Below, in pieces: positions 15,860 to 24,075 of a DNA stretch of 64,000 nucleotides (positions within the stretch are counted from its first letter, which is position 1; each line of letters opens with the position of its first letter). The stretch is from contig JBBCIN010000002.1 in NCBI GenBank assembly GCA_037200885.1, forward strand, positions 124,001-188,000. Reading direction: 5' to 3'. A model generated the notes under the pieces. The model ran no database searches, had not been told where the DNA came from, and saw only the letters and a program-made list of their open reading frames with translations. Both the position numbers and the translations under genes were made by a program. This DNA comes from PMG-095 sp037200885 (GTDB lineage Bacteria; Myxococcota_A; Polyangia; Polyangiales; Polyangiaceae).

Positions 15860-16232
15860 GCTAGGAGCAGTTCCGCCACAGCGGCGCAAATGAGTGGTTG
15901 AACGCACTACCCGAGCGCCACTGAACCCACATCGAATAATGCCTGAGGCGTCAAGCGGCCGAGGCAGATGGCGTCGCAGCGCGCCGCGGACAAACGCCCC
16001 AGGCGACATTCCGTGCGGTGAAACCAGGCCATGTCACGACGCATAATTCGACGTGGCGTACATGCGTGTGTGAAAAAGCCACAACGGTGTCTGTAACTCA
16101 ATGTGATCAGATCGTGGCAAAGTCCAACTCTCACGCGACCAAAAGCTTCTCTACTGCGTCCGCATTCAGATGCGCGTGTGTTCGAAAGCGTCGCTCGCAT
16201 CATGATCCGAACTGATCTGTTAGTGTCCCCCC
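15860..16232. other. Gene-free stretch (373 bases)
   Basis: Between the LysR gene and the Cys-repeat lipoprotein gene. Composition is less GC-rich than the flanks in its right half. A minus-strand frame crosses it but has no family resemblance or ribosome site. No hairpin, repeat or promoter motif convincing enough to call. It should hold the promoter of the 16233 gene. Confidence 0.5.
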
Positions 16233-16991
16233 ATGGGTTCAACACCTGCTTTGCGGGCGGGCGCTTTGCTTCTCCTCGCGTGGGCACTCGTTACAGCGTG
16301 TACCGTCACCACCAACGACTCGAACGACCCGAACGCGAGTCAGTGTCGCCTCGACGACGCCGTGGTCTGCCCCGGCAATTTCGTGGGCTATTCCTGCCAG
16401 GGCGTGCTGAAGCCATCCCCTACTTGCGGCACGGGGACCGTCGAGGCCGATGGCGAGACGGGCTATTGCTGCGGCGTCGACTCCACCGACACCTGCGTGG
16501 TCGATACCGCCGCGGGTTGCACTGACGGATCGACCGGTTACTCCTGCACCGGCGGGGTGCTGCCCGGCTCGGGCGATCCCTCGCTCTCTTGCGGCACGGG
16601 CGTCGCAGGACCGAATGGTGACGCGCTCTATTGCTGCATCGGCGTTACCTCGAGCAGTTGTTCTTCGGATTCGAGCGTGACCGGCTGCACGGGCGGCTCC
16701 TACGGCTTCTCCTGCGCCTCGACCGATACGCCCACGCAAGGCAATGCAGCGCTCGATTGCAGCACCCCCGCCCCGGGGCCCGACGGCAGCTCACTGTATT
16801 GCTGCGTCGGCTTCAGCGGCTCGACCGGCAGCTGCACGCCGGATTCGAGCGTGGCGGGCTGCACGGGGAGTTCGTTCGGCTTCTCTTGCACCTCGAGTGA
16901 CGCGCCCGATCAAACGCAACCATCGCTTTTGTGCAGCACGGCGACGCCCGGTCCCCATAACGAATCACTGTATTGTTGTTCGAACAACTGA
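16233..16991 (+). CDS. Lipoprotein with four tandem six-cysteine repeats
   Basis: A 252-residue secreted lipoprotein: signal peptide ending VTAC (Cys23), short Asn/Asp linker, then four repeats at residues 38-80, 88-135, 143-191 and 201-249. Each has six cysteines in the order C, GC, C, C, CC, with conserved GYSC/GFSC in the middle and YCC at the end. The last three are closely similar (SSV-GCTG-S-GFSC). Even Cys numbers per unit imply internal disulfides, so this is probably a row of small knottin-like domains on the cell surface. Function unknown. No clear ribosome site precedes the ATG. Confidence 0.82.
   Translation: MGSTPALRAGALLLLAWALVTACTVTTNDSNDPNASQCRLDDAVVCPGNFVGYSCQGVLKPSPTCGTGTVEADGETGYCCGVDSTDTCVVDTAAGCTDGSTGYSCTGGVLPGSGDPSLSCGTGVAGPNGDALYCCIGVTSSSCSSDSSVTGCTGGSYGFSCASTDTPTQGNAALDCSTPAPGPDGSSLYCCVGFSGSTGSCTPDSSVAGCTGSSFGFSCTSSDAPDQTQPSLLCSTATPGPHNESLYCCSNN
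16344..16979 (+). repeat. Four tandem Cys-rich coding repeats
   Basis: Region of the 16233 gene coding for four copies of a 43-49 residue unit (residues 38-249), spaced by short variable linkers. The protein pattern is conserved more than the DNA, so the duplication is old and selected. Confidence 0.8.
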
Positions 16992-17039
16992 TGCTCGATT
17001 TGGGCATGAATGAGTAGCTCCTGCCTCGGAAAGTGACAG

Positions 17040-17582
17040 ATGAAATACGGAACTTCGCTCGCTTCGTCGGTCGTCATTGCGTCCGCCATCATGGCCATGT
17101 CCTTGAGCTTGGCCTCGCCCGCCAGTGCGCAGCCGCGCCCTCAACCGCCGACGGGCGTCCGGCCCGCGCCGCCAACCGGCGTCGATCCACACGCCGAGCA
17201 CAAGGAGCACCACGAACCGGAGCACCAAGAGTCCGAAGCGCAGATCCGCGCACGCTTGCTCAAGGAGCAACAGGACGCACGCGCCAAGCGTCAGGTGGCC
17301 AAGAAGGACAGCCATGCGTGGGACGCGGCTCGCGAACAGCGCGCTGCCGAGGCGCGCGCTCAAGTCACTTCGACTTGGGGCAACCTGGCCGAACGGCCCG
17401 AGGCCAAGGCCGAGCTGGCGACGCACGCCGAGCGCATGGCGCAGCTGAATCGCATCCTCGACGTGGCGCAGGATAAGGGCGACGCCGCGCTGGTAGCGCA
17501 CACCAACTCCGTCATTCAGCGCGAGATCGCGCGCGATGCTCGAGTCTTACAAAGCATTCGCGCGAAAGAAGGTGCCCGATGA
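17040..17582 (+). CDS. Exported, His- and Glu-rich helical protein
   Basis: A 180-residue protein with a signal peptide cleaved near ASPASAQP, a Pro-rich linker, a His/Glu cluster (about 50-66, HAEHKEHHEPEHQE, a possible metal-binding patch) and a long charged helical part (66-178). Unassigned. Its stop overlaps the ATG of the next lipoprotein gene by four bases, so they are co-translated; a third small lipoprotein gene follows 31 bases later. Confidence 0.7.
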   Translation: MKYGTSLASSVVIASAIMAMSLSLASPASAQPRPQPPTGVRPAPPTGVDPHAEHKEHHEPEHQESEAQIRARLLKEQQDARAKRQVAKKDSHAWDAAREQRAAEARAQVTSTWGNLAERPEAKAELATHAERMAQLNRILDVAQDKGDAALVAHTNSVIQREIARDARVLQSIRAKEGAR

Positions 17583-17905
17583 AAACAACGCTTACTCTCC
17601 TGCTCTGCGCGGGCTTCGCGGTCCTCGGCTGTTCGAAATCCGAGCCCGCTCCGCCGGTGGCAGTCGCGAGCGCTGCGCCGGTCGCGGCTTCCGTCGCTGC
17701 ACCGGCGCTCTCCGTGCCTGACCCCGCGGCGACCGCCGTCGATTCTTCCGTCCCGCTCAACACGGCTGCCCCCGCAGCGGCGCCCGCGGTAGCCGCAAAG
17801 GCCGTGCCCACGGAAGCGGACTACGAAGTGAAGGCCGAGAGCACGATAACCCCCGCGAATGCCGCGCAAGTCCTGGCCGCGATCGAAGCGCAAGTCGGCA
17901 AATGA
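17579..17905 (+). CDS. Small Ala/Pro-rich lipoprotein
   Basis: A 108-residue lipoprotein with signal MKTTLTLLLCAGFAVLGCS (lipobox LGC, Cys18), a long Ala/Pro/Val low-complexity stretch and a short C-terminal helical end (TPANAAQVLAAIEAQVGK). No family known. ATGA overlap with the preceding exported-protein gene indicates coupling. Confidence 0.75.
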   Translation: MKTTLTLLLCAGFAVLGCSKSEPAPPVAVASAAPVAASVAAPALSVPDPAATAVDSSVPLNTAAPAAAPAVAAKAVPTEADYEVKAESTITPANAAQVLAAIEAQVGK

Positions 17906-17936
17906 CGGCCGTTTTAGCCGCATTTTGGAGGGCCTC

Positions 17937-18275
17937 ATGAGCAAGATCATCACGTTTCCACTGACGCTGTTGCTCGCGAGCATCACCCTAGCGGGTTGCT
18001 ACGTTTCGACCGAGCCCGTTGCAGCCCCGAACCAAGGCGAGGTCGTCGTGGCCGAGCCGCCGCCACCGCCTCCACTGCCGCCGGAGGGCGTCCCGCCCCC
18101 GCCGCCCGCACCGGGGGCGGTCTGGGTGGCGGGCTCTCATCGCTGGGACGGCCACGGCTACGTTTATGAAAAAGGTCACTACGATCACCCGCCGCGGCCC
18201 AACGCCCGCTACGAGCAAGGCCACTGGGAACAACGTGGCAAAGGCAAGGCTTGGGTCAACGGCCACTGGACCTGA
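17937..18275 (+). CDS. YXWV-type lipoprotein
   Basis: A 112-residue lipoprotein: signal peptide with lipobox LAGC (Cys21), a polyproline linker (PPPPPPLPPEGVPPPPPAPG) and a C-terminal part with W/Y-x-x-G-H-W/Y units (WVAGSHRWDGHGYVYEKGHY, then EQGHWEQ and VNGHWT). This matches the YXWV repeat seen in many proteobacterial outer-membrane lipoproteins of unknown role. Start at ATG 17937 with TTGGAGG just upstream. Third gene of a small lipoprotein operon. Confidence 0.82.
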   Translation: MSKIITFPLTLLLASITLAGCYVSTEPVAAPNQGEVVVAEPPPPPPLPPEGVPPPPPAPGAVWVAGSHRWDGHGYVYEKGHYDHPPRPNARYEQGHWEQRGKGKAWVNGHWT

Positions 18276-18296
18276 GTGACCTCGAGTCGTGCACGG

Positions 18297-18632
18297 TCAA
18301 CGCTGGGCGTTGGCAACTTCGAGCAGTACGTCCGCGTGGCAGGGCTCGTCGAGCGGACACCAACAAGCGAGGTTCTTTCCGCGCAAGCTGCGGCGCACTT
18401 GGTCAATCGTAAACGGCAGTGAGTCGTCGCCAGCCAGCAAGGCGCGCCGAAAGCGCTCTACGGATGCCGCGCGCAAGGCGGGCTTGCGCGCAGAGTTTGC
18501 GGGTCCGAGCGCCTGCGAGAAGGGGTTGCCCCACTGGCTCGGTCGGCTCACGCAAACGACGGGCAGCCCGTTGGGTGCGATCAAGCGGGCTCCCTTGGCT
18601 CGACTGCGTCGAATACGGACGGGAAGAGCCAC
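18297..18632 (-). CDS. DUF4326 domain protein
   Basis: A 111-residue cytoplasmic protein that is essentially one DUF4326 domain: VVCVSRPSQWGNPF near the N terminus and LRGKNLACWCPLDEPCHADV near the C terminus, the two hallmark segments of the family. The three conserved Cys/His of CWCP-CH could bind metal. The family is common in phages and bacteria and has no proven function. GTG start 18632. It lies just downstream of the DUF1552 gene, on the same strand with a 20-base gap. Confidence 0.88.
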   Translation of the reverse strand: MALPVRIRRSRAKGARLIAPNGLPVVCVSRPSQWGNPFSQALGPANSARKPALRAASVERFRRALLAGDDSLPFTIDQVRRSLRGKNLACWCPLDEPCHADVLLEVANAQR

Positions 18633-18652
18633 GGTTCCCGAGAAGGAGGCGT

Positions 18653-20035
18653 TCAGGTTGCCGCGATGCCCGACAGCGGAGACTTGCCCATAAAGCCCGG
18701 ATCCCCGAAACCGGTGTAGTCGCTGATGCCCATCGCCTCGAGCACGTTCAAGAGCACGCGTTCGTGGCGACTGTCGGCTCCGCCGCCTGCATTCACGTAA
18801 CGCCCGCCGGCGGCTTGCTTCAAGTAGCCACCCGCGCCGCCCGCGAGCACGAAGCGCATGTTCTTCATGTCGTGATTGACGGCATCGCCCATGTCACGCG
18901 CCCAAACCACCAGGGTCGAATCGTAGAGCGTGCCACCACCGCCGTCCGGATCCGGCTTGCTCTTGAGGCTCGTCACCACATTTGCGAATTGCGTTGCCAG
19001 CCACGCTTCGAAGGCGATTAGCCTCGCGAAGCCATCATTTGTCCCCGAGTGAATGAAATCGTTGTGCTGGTCGCCCTTCAGCGGCGTCGGATCCTGCAGG
19101 TCGACGTGCAGCGCCTGGTCGGTTCCAAATTGGAGCACCCCCACGCGCGTGATGTCGCACGCCAAAGCGTTCACCAGGATATCCATGTGCAAAAGATCAT
19201 TGGCGATAAAGTTCGTCGAATCGGTCGGCTTGGTGAGCCCCGCGCACGCCTGGGCGGCGTTGGGATTCGAGCCACCGCCGCTGCTGCCGCTGCTTTGTGT
19301 GAGCTTGTTTTCCAGCGCGCGAATCGAATCGAGATGCGCTTCCAGCTTGGCTTGTTCGGTCGTGCCCACCCGGAGCTTGACGGTATTGATCTCGTCCTTG
19401 ACCAGATCGAGGATGCTTTGGCGGCGCTTGAGCGCGGCATCCGGCGCGGGTGCGGTGCCACCTGTCGGCATGCTGCTGCCACCGCTACTGACGCCGCCAA
19501 AGGCGGTGCTGAAGGCCGAAGCCGGCGACGCAATCGGCGCAACGGCCTTGCCGCCGCGATACGACAGAGTGACACCGCCAGCGGTCGTGGTATCCGCGCC
19601 GAGTACGAGCGAGGCGAGCGGTCGATTCACGCCGCTCTTCACCAGCTTGTCGGCCACGAATTGATCCACCGAGATGGCGAGCTGCTGCACGTTGTTCACG
19701 GCGTAATAGCCGTTACCCTGACCAGTGAGCCCTGCCGGCGAGCCGTGACCATCGCCCGGGTTACCCGCCGGACAACCTTCGACCAAGAGCACGTTGTCCT
19801 TGATCGCGCTGAGCGGCTGCGTCATCGCGCTCCACGTGCCGATCGTCTCCCCTGATATCTGAGTGGGAGTCCAGCTGTCGGGCTTCGTGCCCATGGAGCA
19901 AAGCACCAGCAAGCGCTTGGCTTGCTTGGTCGTGCCTGCGCGGGTCGTGCCTTCCCTGAGCATGGAGATGAAGGGCGCGAGCAAAATTCCGGCACCAGCA
20001 CCGATCGTCAATTGTCTGCGGCTCAGCTTGTTCAT
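18653..20035 (-). CDS. DUF1552 family exported protein
   Basis: A 460-residue protein with an N-terminal twin-arginine-like signal (NKLSRRQLTIGAGAGILLAP) and the DUF1552 domain: LLVLCSMGTKPDSWTP, TQPLSAIKDNVLLVEG, GDGHGSPAGLTG and the C-terminal DSTLVVWARDMGDAVNHDM-NMRFVLAGGAGG. The family is related to the sulfatase-like DUF1501 fold and is frequent in Planctomycetes and myxobacteria. ATG 20035 has an AGGAAA ribosome site. It is downstream of, and 16 bases from, the haem-containing DUF1592 protein; this pairing is conserved in the family and suggests a joint periplasmic redox or degradation role. Confidence 0.9.
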   Translation of the reverse strand: MNKLSRRQLTIGAGAGILLAPFISMLREGTTRAGTTKQAKRLLVLCSMGTKPDSWTPTQISGETIGTWSAMTQPLSAIKDNVLLVEGCPAGNPGDGHGSPAGLTGQGNGYYAVNNVQQLAISVDQFVADKLVKSGVNRPLASLVLGADTTTAGGVTLSYRGGKAVAPIASPASAFSTAFGGVSSGGSSMPTGGTAPAPDAALKRRQSILDLVKDEINTVKLRVGTTEQAKLEAHLDSIRALENKLTQSSGSSGGGSNPNAAQACAGLTKPTDSTNFIANDLLHMDILVNALACDITRVGVLQFGTDQALHVDLQDPTPLKGDQHNDFIHSGTNDGFARLIAFEAWLATQFANVVTSLKSKPDPDGGGGTLYDSTLVVWARDMGDAVNHDMKNMRFVLAGGAGGYLKQAAGGRYVNAGGGADSRHERVLLNVLEAMGISDYTGFGDPGFMGKSPLSGIAAT

Positions 20036-20051
20036 GCGATTTCCTGGGAGC

Positions 20052-21905
20052 TCACTGGTCGTTGACGCGCGTGGTGAAGCGCGGGGCATGAAGGATGGCC
20101 ATGAGGACGCTCTTCAGAGCGTAGGACTTGCCGGAGGCTTCGGTTCGGATGGCATCGTACGTGCAGCCGTCTTGAGGCCAGCTGGCGCTGCCGAACGCGT
20201 AATATGACCAATAGCGAACCAGGCAGGTTCTCATGTCCTGACTCTTGGCGAGGTAGGTCTCCAAGCCCTGAGCGCCCGATAGCCCGTCGATGTTGACGTC
20301 GCCATCGGTCGCGTTGGCCTTGTAGATGGTGCCCGTCGCGATGATGGGCTCACCGCTTTCCATCGTGCGATAGTTGCCGAACGAATCGTAGTGTTCGAAC
20401 GCCACGCCGATCGGATCCATCAACTGATGGCAGCCGTAGCAAGGTTGACGACCCGGCGCCGCGTGGCCCTCGAGGTACTTATCGCGGGTCGTCACCAAGC
20501 TCGGGTCTGGCGTGAACTTGGTGTCGATGCCAGGCGGTGGGGGCGGCACGTCTTGGCACAAGATGCGTGAGCGCACGAGGTGACCGCGCTGAGTCGGCGA
20601 TGACAGATCTGCGCGCGCGTAGCCAATCAGGATACTCGCTTGACCGAGAATCCCAGGGTCGCGCGTGCCCAGGTTCGAGACTTTGCTGAATGAGGTCGAA
20701 AGGCCGCTCTGGTCCAGGCCGTAGTATTTTGCGAGGTTTTGATTCAAAAAGCTGTAATTGGCGCTGAATAGATCGCCCACCGTGTTGTTGGCGGAGGCGC
20801 CCCAAATGTCCAAGATGAATTTCTTGGTTTCGGTCGCCATGTCGGCGCGTTGTTCGTCGCTCAGCGCCTGCACGGTATTGTCTTTGACGCTCGTGTACAG
20901 GCGATCGAGCCCGAGCCACCCGCTCATGAAGTTCATCAGCGCGCCTTGCGCGGCGGGTGGCAGGGGATCCCCGTTGGACGGCACGAGCACCCGGTTTGCA
21001 TAGTCGTCGACCATCTTGGTCAAATCATTGCTCTGCGCCGCTTGATCGGCCGCGCTGAGCAGCGCATCGTCGGGCGTGCTGCCGGTGAGCAGATAGGACG
21101 CGCTGCTCGCAACTTCGTACGGCGTCAGACTGATGGTCGTCCCCGTCGCGCCGTCGGCGCCGATTTCACTCCGGTACAGGAAATACGGGGACTGCAGCAT
21201 GGCCGAGATGACGGCGGACACGCCGTCCGAGAACGTGGTCTCGGCCAGGAACAAGCTGCTGTAGGTCGCGATGCGCGGATCGCCGTCCGCGATCGCGGTG
21301 CGGAATGCTCTGCGCCCGAAGCTCTTGATCAATTTTCCTGCGCAAGTGCTGTCGTGCGTGCTGCACACCTGCGTGAACTTGGAGAGCTGCGCGGGGGTGG
21401 TCACTGCCCACGCCGCCACTGCCTCGGCGTTCGTCATCAATTGATCGGCGTTCAAGTCCTGCACCATCAGCGTATTCGAATCCACCGCGAAGCCGAGCAC
21501 ACGCGAATCGTTGAACACTTGCGACACCGGAGTCGTCGGATCGCCGAACAGATCGGCGATGGACGCGGCGAATTCACCCGCGGTCAGCCGCCGCAAAACG
21601 CGCGGCCCGGGGCTCTTCGGAGTAACGCAGGCATCTTCCCGTGGCAGCGCGGTCAGCGGCGTCGTGGTCGTGCCGGTGCCCGCGTTGCCCTGTGGCGGCC
21701 CGCCCGAGCTCGCGCCCTGCCCGTTGCCGCCCGTTGACTGCGCGCCTCCCCCTTGCGAGCCAGTGGCGTCGCGGTTCTGGCCGCTGGCGATCGTGCCTGA
21801 CACACACGCCGTCGTCAGCGCGAGCGCGCCGATCGCGCCCAGGAAATAAAGCTGCGGACGCCGCCACAGCAATGCCCGCGAGACCAAACGCCGAACCGTA
21901 CGCAC
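20052..21905 (-). CDS. DUF1587/1595/1592/1588/1585 c-type cytochrome lipoprotein
   Basis: A 617-residue exported protein. Signal peptide with TTAC (Cys34), Gly/Ser/Thr linker (40-85), then the planctomycete-type array: DUF1587 (RVLRRLTAGEFAASIADLFG), DUF1595 (about 185-245), DUF1592 (about 250-385), DUF1588 (about 410-515; QRGHLVRSRILCQDVPPPPP) with haem motif CYGCH at 489-493, and DUF1585 at the C terminus. GTG start. Such proteins occur next to DUF1552 proteins and are thought to oxidise an unknown substrate. A GGCTAC-N5-GTAGCC inverted repeat begins eight bases upstream of the start and could cover its ribosome site. Confidence 0.9.
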   Translation of the reverse strand: MRTVRRLVSRALLWRRPQLYFLGAIGALALTTACVSGTIASGQNRDATGSQGGGAQSTGGNGQGASSGGPPQGNAGTGTTTTPLTALPREDACVTPKSPGPRVLRRLTAGEFAASIADLFGDPTTPVSQVFNDSRVLGFAVDSNTLMVQDLNADQLMTNAEAVAAWAVTTPAQLSKFTQVCSTHDSTCAGKLIKSFGRRAFRTAIADGDPRIATYSSLFLAETTFSDGVSAVISAMLQSPYFLYRSEIGADGATGTTISLTPYEVASSASYLLTGSTPDDALLSAADQAAQSNDLTKMVDDYANRVLVPSNGDPLPPAAQGALMNFMSGWLGLDRLYTSVKDNTVQALSDEQRADMATETKKFILDIWGASANNTVGDLFSANYSFLNQNLAKYYGLDQSGLSTSFSKVSNLGTRDPGILGQASILIGYARADLSSPTQRGHLVRSRILCQDVPPPPPGIDTKFTPDPSLVTTRDKYLEGHAAPGRQPCYGCHQLMDPIGVAFEHYDSFGNYRTMESGEPIIATGTIYKANATDGDVNIDGLSGAQGLETYLAKSQDMRTCLVRYWSYYAFGSASWPQDGCTYDAIRTEASGKSYALKSVLMAILHAPRFTTRVNDQ

Positions 21906-22217
21906 GATCGCAGGCTACCACGTGTAGCCAGGCTGGCGAGCGAACGCCCGCGGACGTCTATCCTCGAGGGTGATAACAGTCGAACACTGTTGCGCGAAAG
22001 TTGCACCTACCCCAAAACCGCTGCTCGGCGCAGCGCTCGCGGGGCGCATCGTCGAGGACTCGGACAAATCGCGTTCGAGCGCGCACCTCCGCCTGCTCGC
22101 TTCGTGTGCGGGTACCGGTGCTTGCATAGCGTCGGTATCGAGTCGTGAAGGCGCGAGCTGCGCCGTTCGCGAATCACGTTAATTTCCAGTTCAAATTCGT
22201 AAAGGCGCGGAGGATCA
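21906..22217. other. Divergent promoter region (312 bases)
   Basis: Separates the DUF1592 gene (left) and the Gly-rich lipoprotein gene (right). Contains the 17-base inverted repeat GGCTAC-CACGT-GTAGCC (21913-21929) next to the left start and an AT-richer stretch before a clear CGGAGG ribosome site on the right. A 70-codon plus-strand frame inside has no recognisable features and is not called. Confidence 0.5.
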
Positions 22218-22862
22218 ATGGGTCATCGGTTTGGCATCATCTTAATCGGGCTTGCGGCGGTGACGGCCTGCGGCGGGAGCTCGGGTGACAGCTCGGGTGG
22301 CGCCGGTGCAGGCAGCAGCGGAAGCCCCGCCTCCTCTAACGCTGGGGCAACCAACACGGGCATCGCCGGCTCACCCACGAATCCCCCAGGTGCCGCGGGC
22401 AGCCAGAGCAGCGGCGGTGCACCGGGCGCGAGCGGGGCGACACAAGCATCCGGCGGGGCGACACAAACACCCGGCGCAGGCGCCAGCCAAGGCGGTGGCT
22501 TTCCCGCGCTGGATCCCTGCGTAGGGACGCCAGTGAGCGGCGCGGCGTGTACTTCGAGCGCGAGCACTGCAGGTGCAGGTGGCGGTTTCAATCCTGGGGC
22601 CTTCGGCAGCGTCTGCGGCTCTGGCACGTTGGTTTGCTCTTGCTTCAACGGCACGTACACCTGCTTCGACACGAGTACGATCGGTCAAGGCGGCGGCTTC
22701 GGCTTCGGTCAGGGCGGCGGCAGCTTTGGTCAAGGCGGCCATGGTGCGGGCACTTCTGGGAGCGCAGGCACGGGCACTAACAGTGCGGGCACGGCCGGCG
22801 GCGGTAGCGCCGGCAAAGCTGGGGCGGCCGGCAGCGGCGGAGCTTCCGGCGGCGGCGCCTAA
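22218..22862 (+). CDS. Gly/Ala/Ser-rich lipoprotein
   Basis: A 214-residue lipoprotein: signal ending VTAC (Cys18), then mostly Gly, Ala, Ser and Thr. A small cysteine-containing island at about 97-155 (DPCVGTPVSGAACTSS, then SVCGSGTLVCSCFNGTYTCF, six Cys) is the only part with fold potential; it is followed by Gly-Gln-Gly-Gly and SAG repeats. Composition matches surface-anchored myxobacterial lipoproteins. ATG 22218 follows GGAGG. A strong hairpin fills the gap to the converging gene. Confidence 0.72.
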   Translation: MGHRFGIILIGLAAVTACGGSSGDSSGGAGAGSSGSPASSNAGATNTGIAGSPTNPPGAAGSQSSGGAPGASGATQASGGATQTPGAGASQGGGFPALDPCVGTPVSGAACTSSASTAGAGGGFNPGAFGSVCGSGTLVCSCFNGTYTCFDTSTIGQGGGFGFGQGGGSFGQGGHGAGTSGSAGTGTNSAGTAGGGSAGKAGAAGSGGASGGGA

Positions 22863-22870
22863 CGCAAGCA

Positions 22871-22906
22871 GGTCAGTGCGCAGCCAACGGCGGCTGCGCG
22901 CTGACC
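22871..22906. terminator. Bidirectional terminator hairpin
   Basis: GGTCAGTGCGCAGCC (22871-22885) pairs with GGCTGCGCGCTGACC (22892-22906): 15 base pairs with one G-T wobble, six-base loop. It fills most of the 44-base gap between two converging genes and ends at the stop of the right one, so it can serve both. Confidence 0.8.
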
Positions 22907-24019
22907 TCATCGGCGGCGGGCCCCGGCACTGCGGCGCTTCCACAGCAGAGTGGTGCCTTCCGGGGTCCATTCGTAGCCGCGCTCACCCTCGATGATGAGG
23001 GCGGCGCTTGCCGTCCGGTCGCGTGAACTGAGGCCCACGTCGACATCGATCAGGCGCCCGTCGGCCGTGACGAGGATGCGTCCTTGGCGCCCTCGAGGAA
23101 GCGACGCGGTTTGCGAGTGACCGACGACCATGCGCTGAGCGCCGAGCAGTTCGAGGGTTTCGCGGAGTTCACGGTTCGCTCGGCGCCCGCCATGAACCAG
23201 ACTGCGATCCCAAAGTGGGCCACTGCCACTGCGAAACAGGCTCTTCTTTGGCAAGGACCAGAGGTTGGTCCGCGTGCTTGCCCAGCAGTCTCGCGCTTGT
23301 TGATTGAGGCCTTCGAGGCCCCAGCGAGCCCAGGCCGGTAGCAGGCCGCCGTGCACGAAGAGTGTGTCCGAAGTCAGGTACACCACCGGCAGGGCGCGCA
23401 GCGCGCGGCCGAGCGTGCCACGTGGACCGAGCGCACGGCGGAGCTCCGTGCGGCCCGGCACATGCTCGACCTTCCAGGCTTCGAGCCGCGGCTCGATCGG
23501 CAACACGATGCCGTTCGGACGTTGTCGAGCGAATCGCAACATCGCGCGGCGGACCCGCGCTGGCCAAGCGCGTCGCTCTGCGGCGCTGGCGAACGAAAGA
23601 TACTCGTCCTCGGTGCAATAGCCCTCGTGGCGCAGCGCCGTCATCACCTCGTGATTGCCGAGCAGGATCGTGACCTTGCCGCCGACCTGGCGGGCCTGCC
23701 GCTGTAACTTGAGGAGCAAGCGCAGTGCTTGCGCCGCGCCGCCTCCACGGTTGAATAGATCGCCCAACTGCACCAACTCGTCGCGCTCGCCCGACCAATC
23801 GAGGTTGCGGTTCACGAGCCCAGTGCCGCGCAAGATATCCAGCAGTACGTCGTAAGCGCCGTTCAGATCTCCGATCGGGATTACTCGCCCTATCGCACTG
23901 GCAGTCACCGCGACCCACACTAGCAGTTTCGGGCTCACACTCCGGGTTTTGTTCGACACGGCCGCAGTTGTCCGTTGCGTGTTGAAAACCTGGACCCCTT
24001 TTCTGTTGACCGATAGCAT
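22907..24019 (-). CDS. Calcineurin-like metallophosphatase with altered metal motifs
   Basis: A 370-residue phosphoesterase of the PPP/Shewanella-like phosphatase type. Motifs in order: GDLNG (50-54, family GDxHG), GDLFNRG (86-92, family GDxxDRG), GNHE (121-124), FVHGG with His223, GHS with His301. Thus His of motif 1 and the second Asp of motif 2 are both Asn, while the bridging Asp, Asn122, His123 and both later His remain. Activity is probable but not assured. The N terminus has a weak hydrophobic stretch (about 31-44), not a clear signal. Divergent from a hybrid kinase 56 bases away. Confidence 0.82.
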   Translation of the reverse strand: MLSVNRKGVQVFNTQRTTAAVSNKTRSVSPKLLVWVAVTASAIGRVIPIGDLNGAYDVLLDILRGTGLVNRNLDWSGERDELVQLGDLFNRGGGAAQALRLLLKLQRQARQVGGKVTILLGNHEVMTALRHEGYCTEDEYLSFASAAERRAWPARVRRAMLRFARQRPNGIVLPIEPRLEAWKVEHVPGRTELRRALGPRGTLGRALRALPVVYLTSDTLFVHGGLLPAWARWGLEGLNQQARDCWASTRTNLWSLPKKSLFRSGSGPLWDRSLVHGGRRANRELRETLELLGAQRMVVGHSQTASLPRGRQGRILVTADGRLIDVDVGLSSRDRTASAALIIEGERGYEWTPEGTTLLWKRRSAGARRR

Positions 24020-24075
24020 GCCTCATTCAGAACCCGCCAACGGGGATCACCGGGGCTAGCGGAACGGGACAGCGA

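Noticed and set aside
15907..16287. Minus-strand frame of 126 codons in the gap before the Cys-repeat gene
   Set aside because: No ribosome site, no family resemblance, and it would run over the start of the 16233 gene.
16592..16610. Another GGCACG with GC ten bases on, inside the Cys-repeat gene
   Set aside because: The -12 part reads TCGC, not TGC, and it lies within coding sequence with no gene start downstream.
21970..22182. Seventy-codon plus-strand frame in the DUF1592/lipoprotein divergent gap
   Set aside because: No signal, domain or conserved pattern; more likely promoter DNA.
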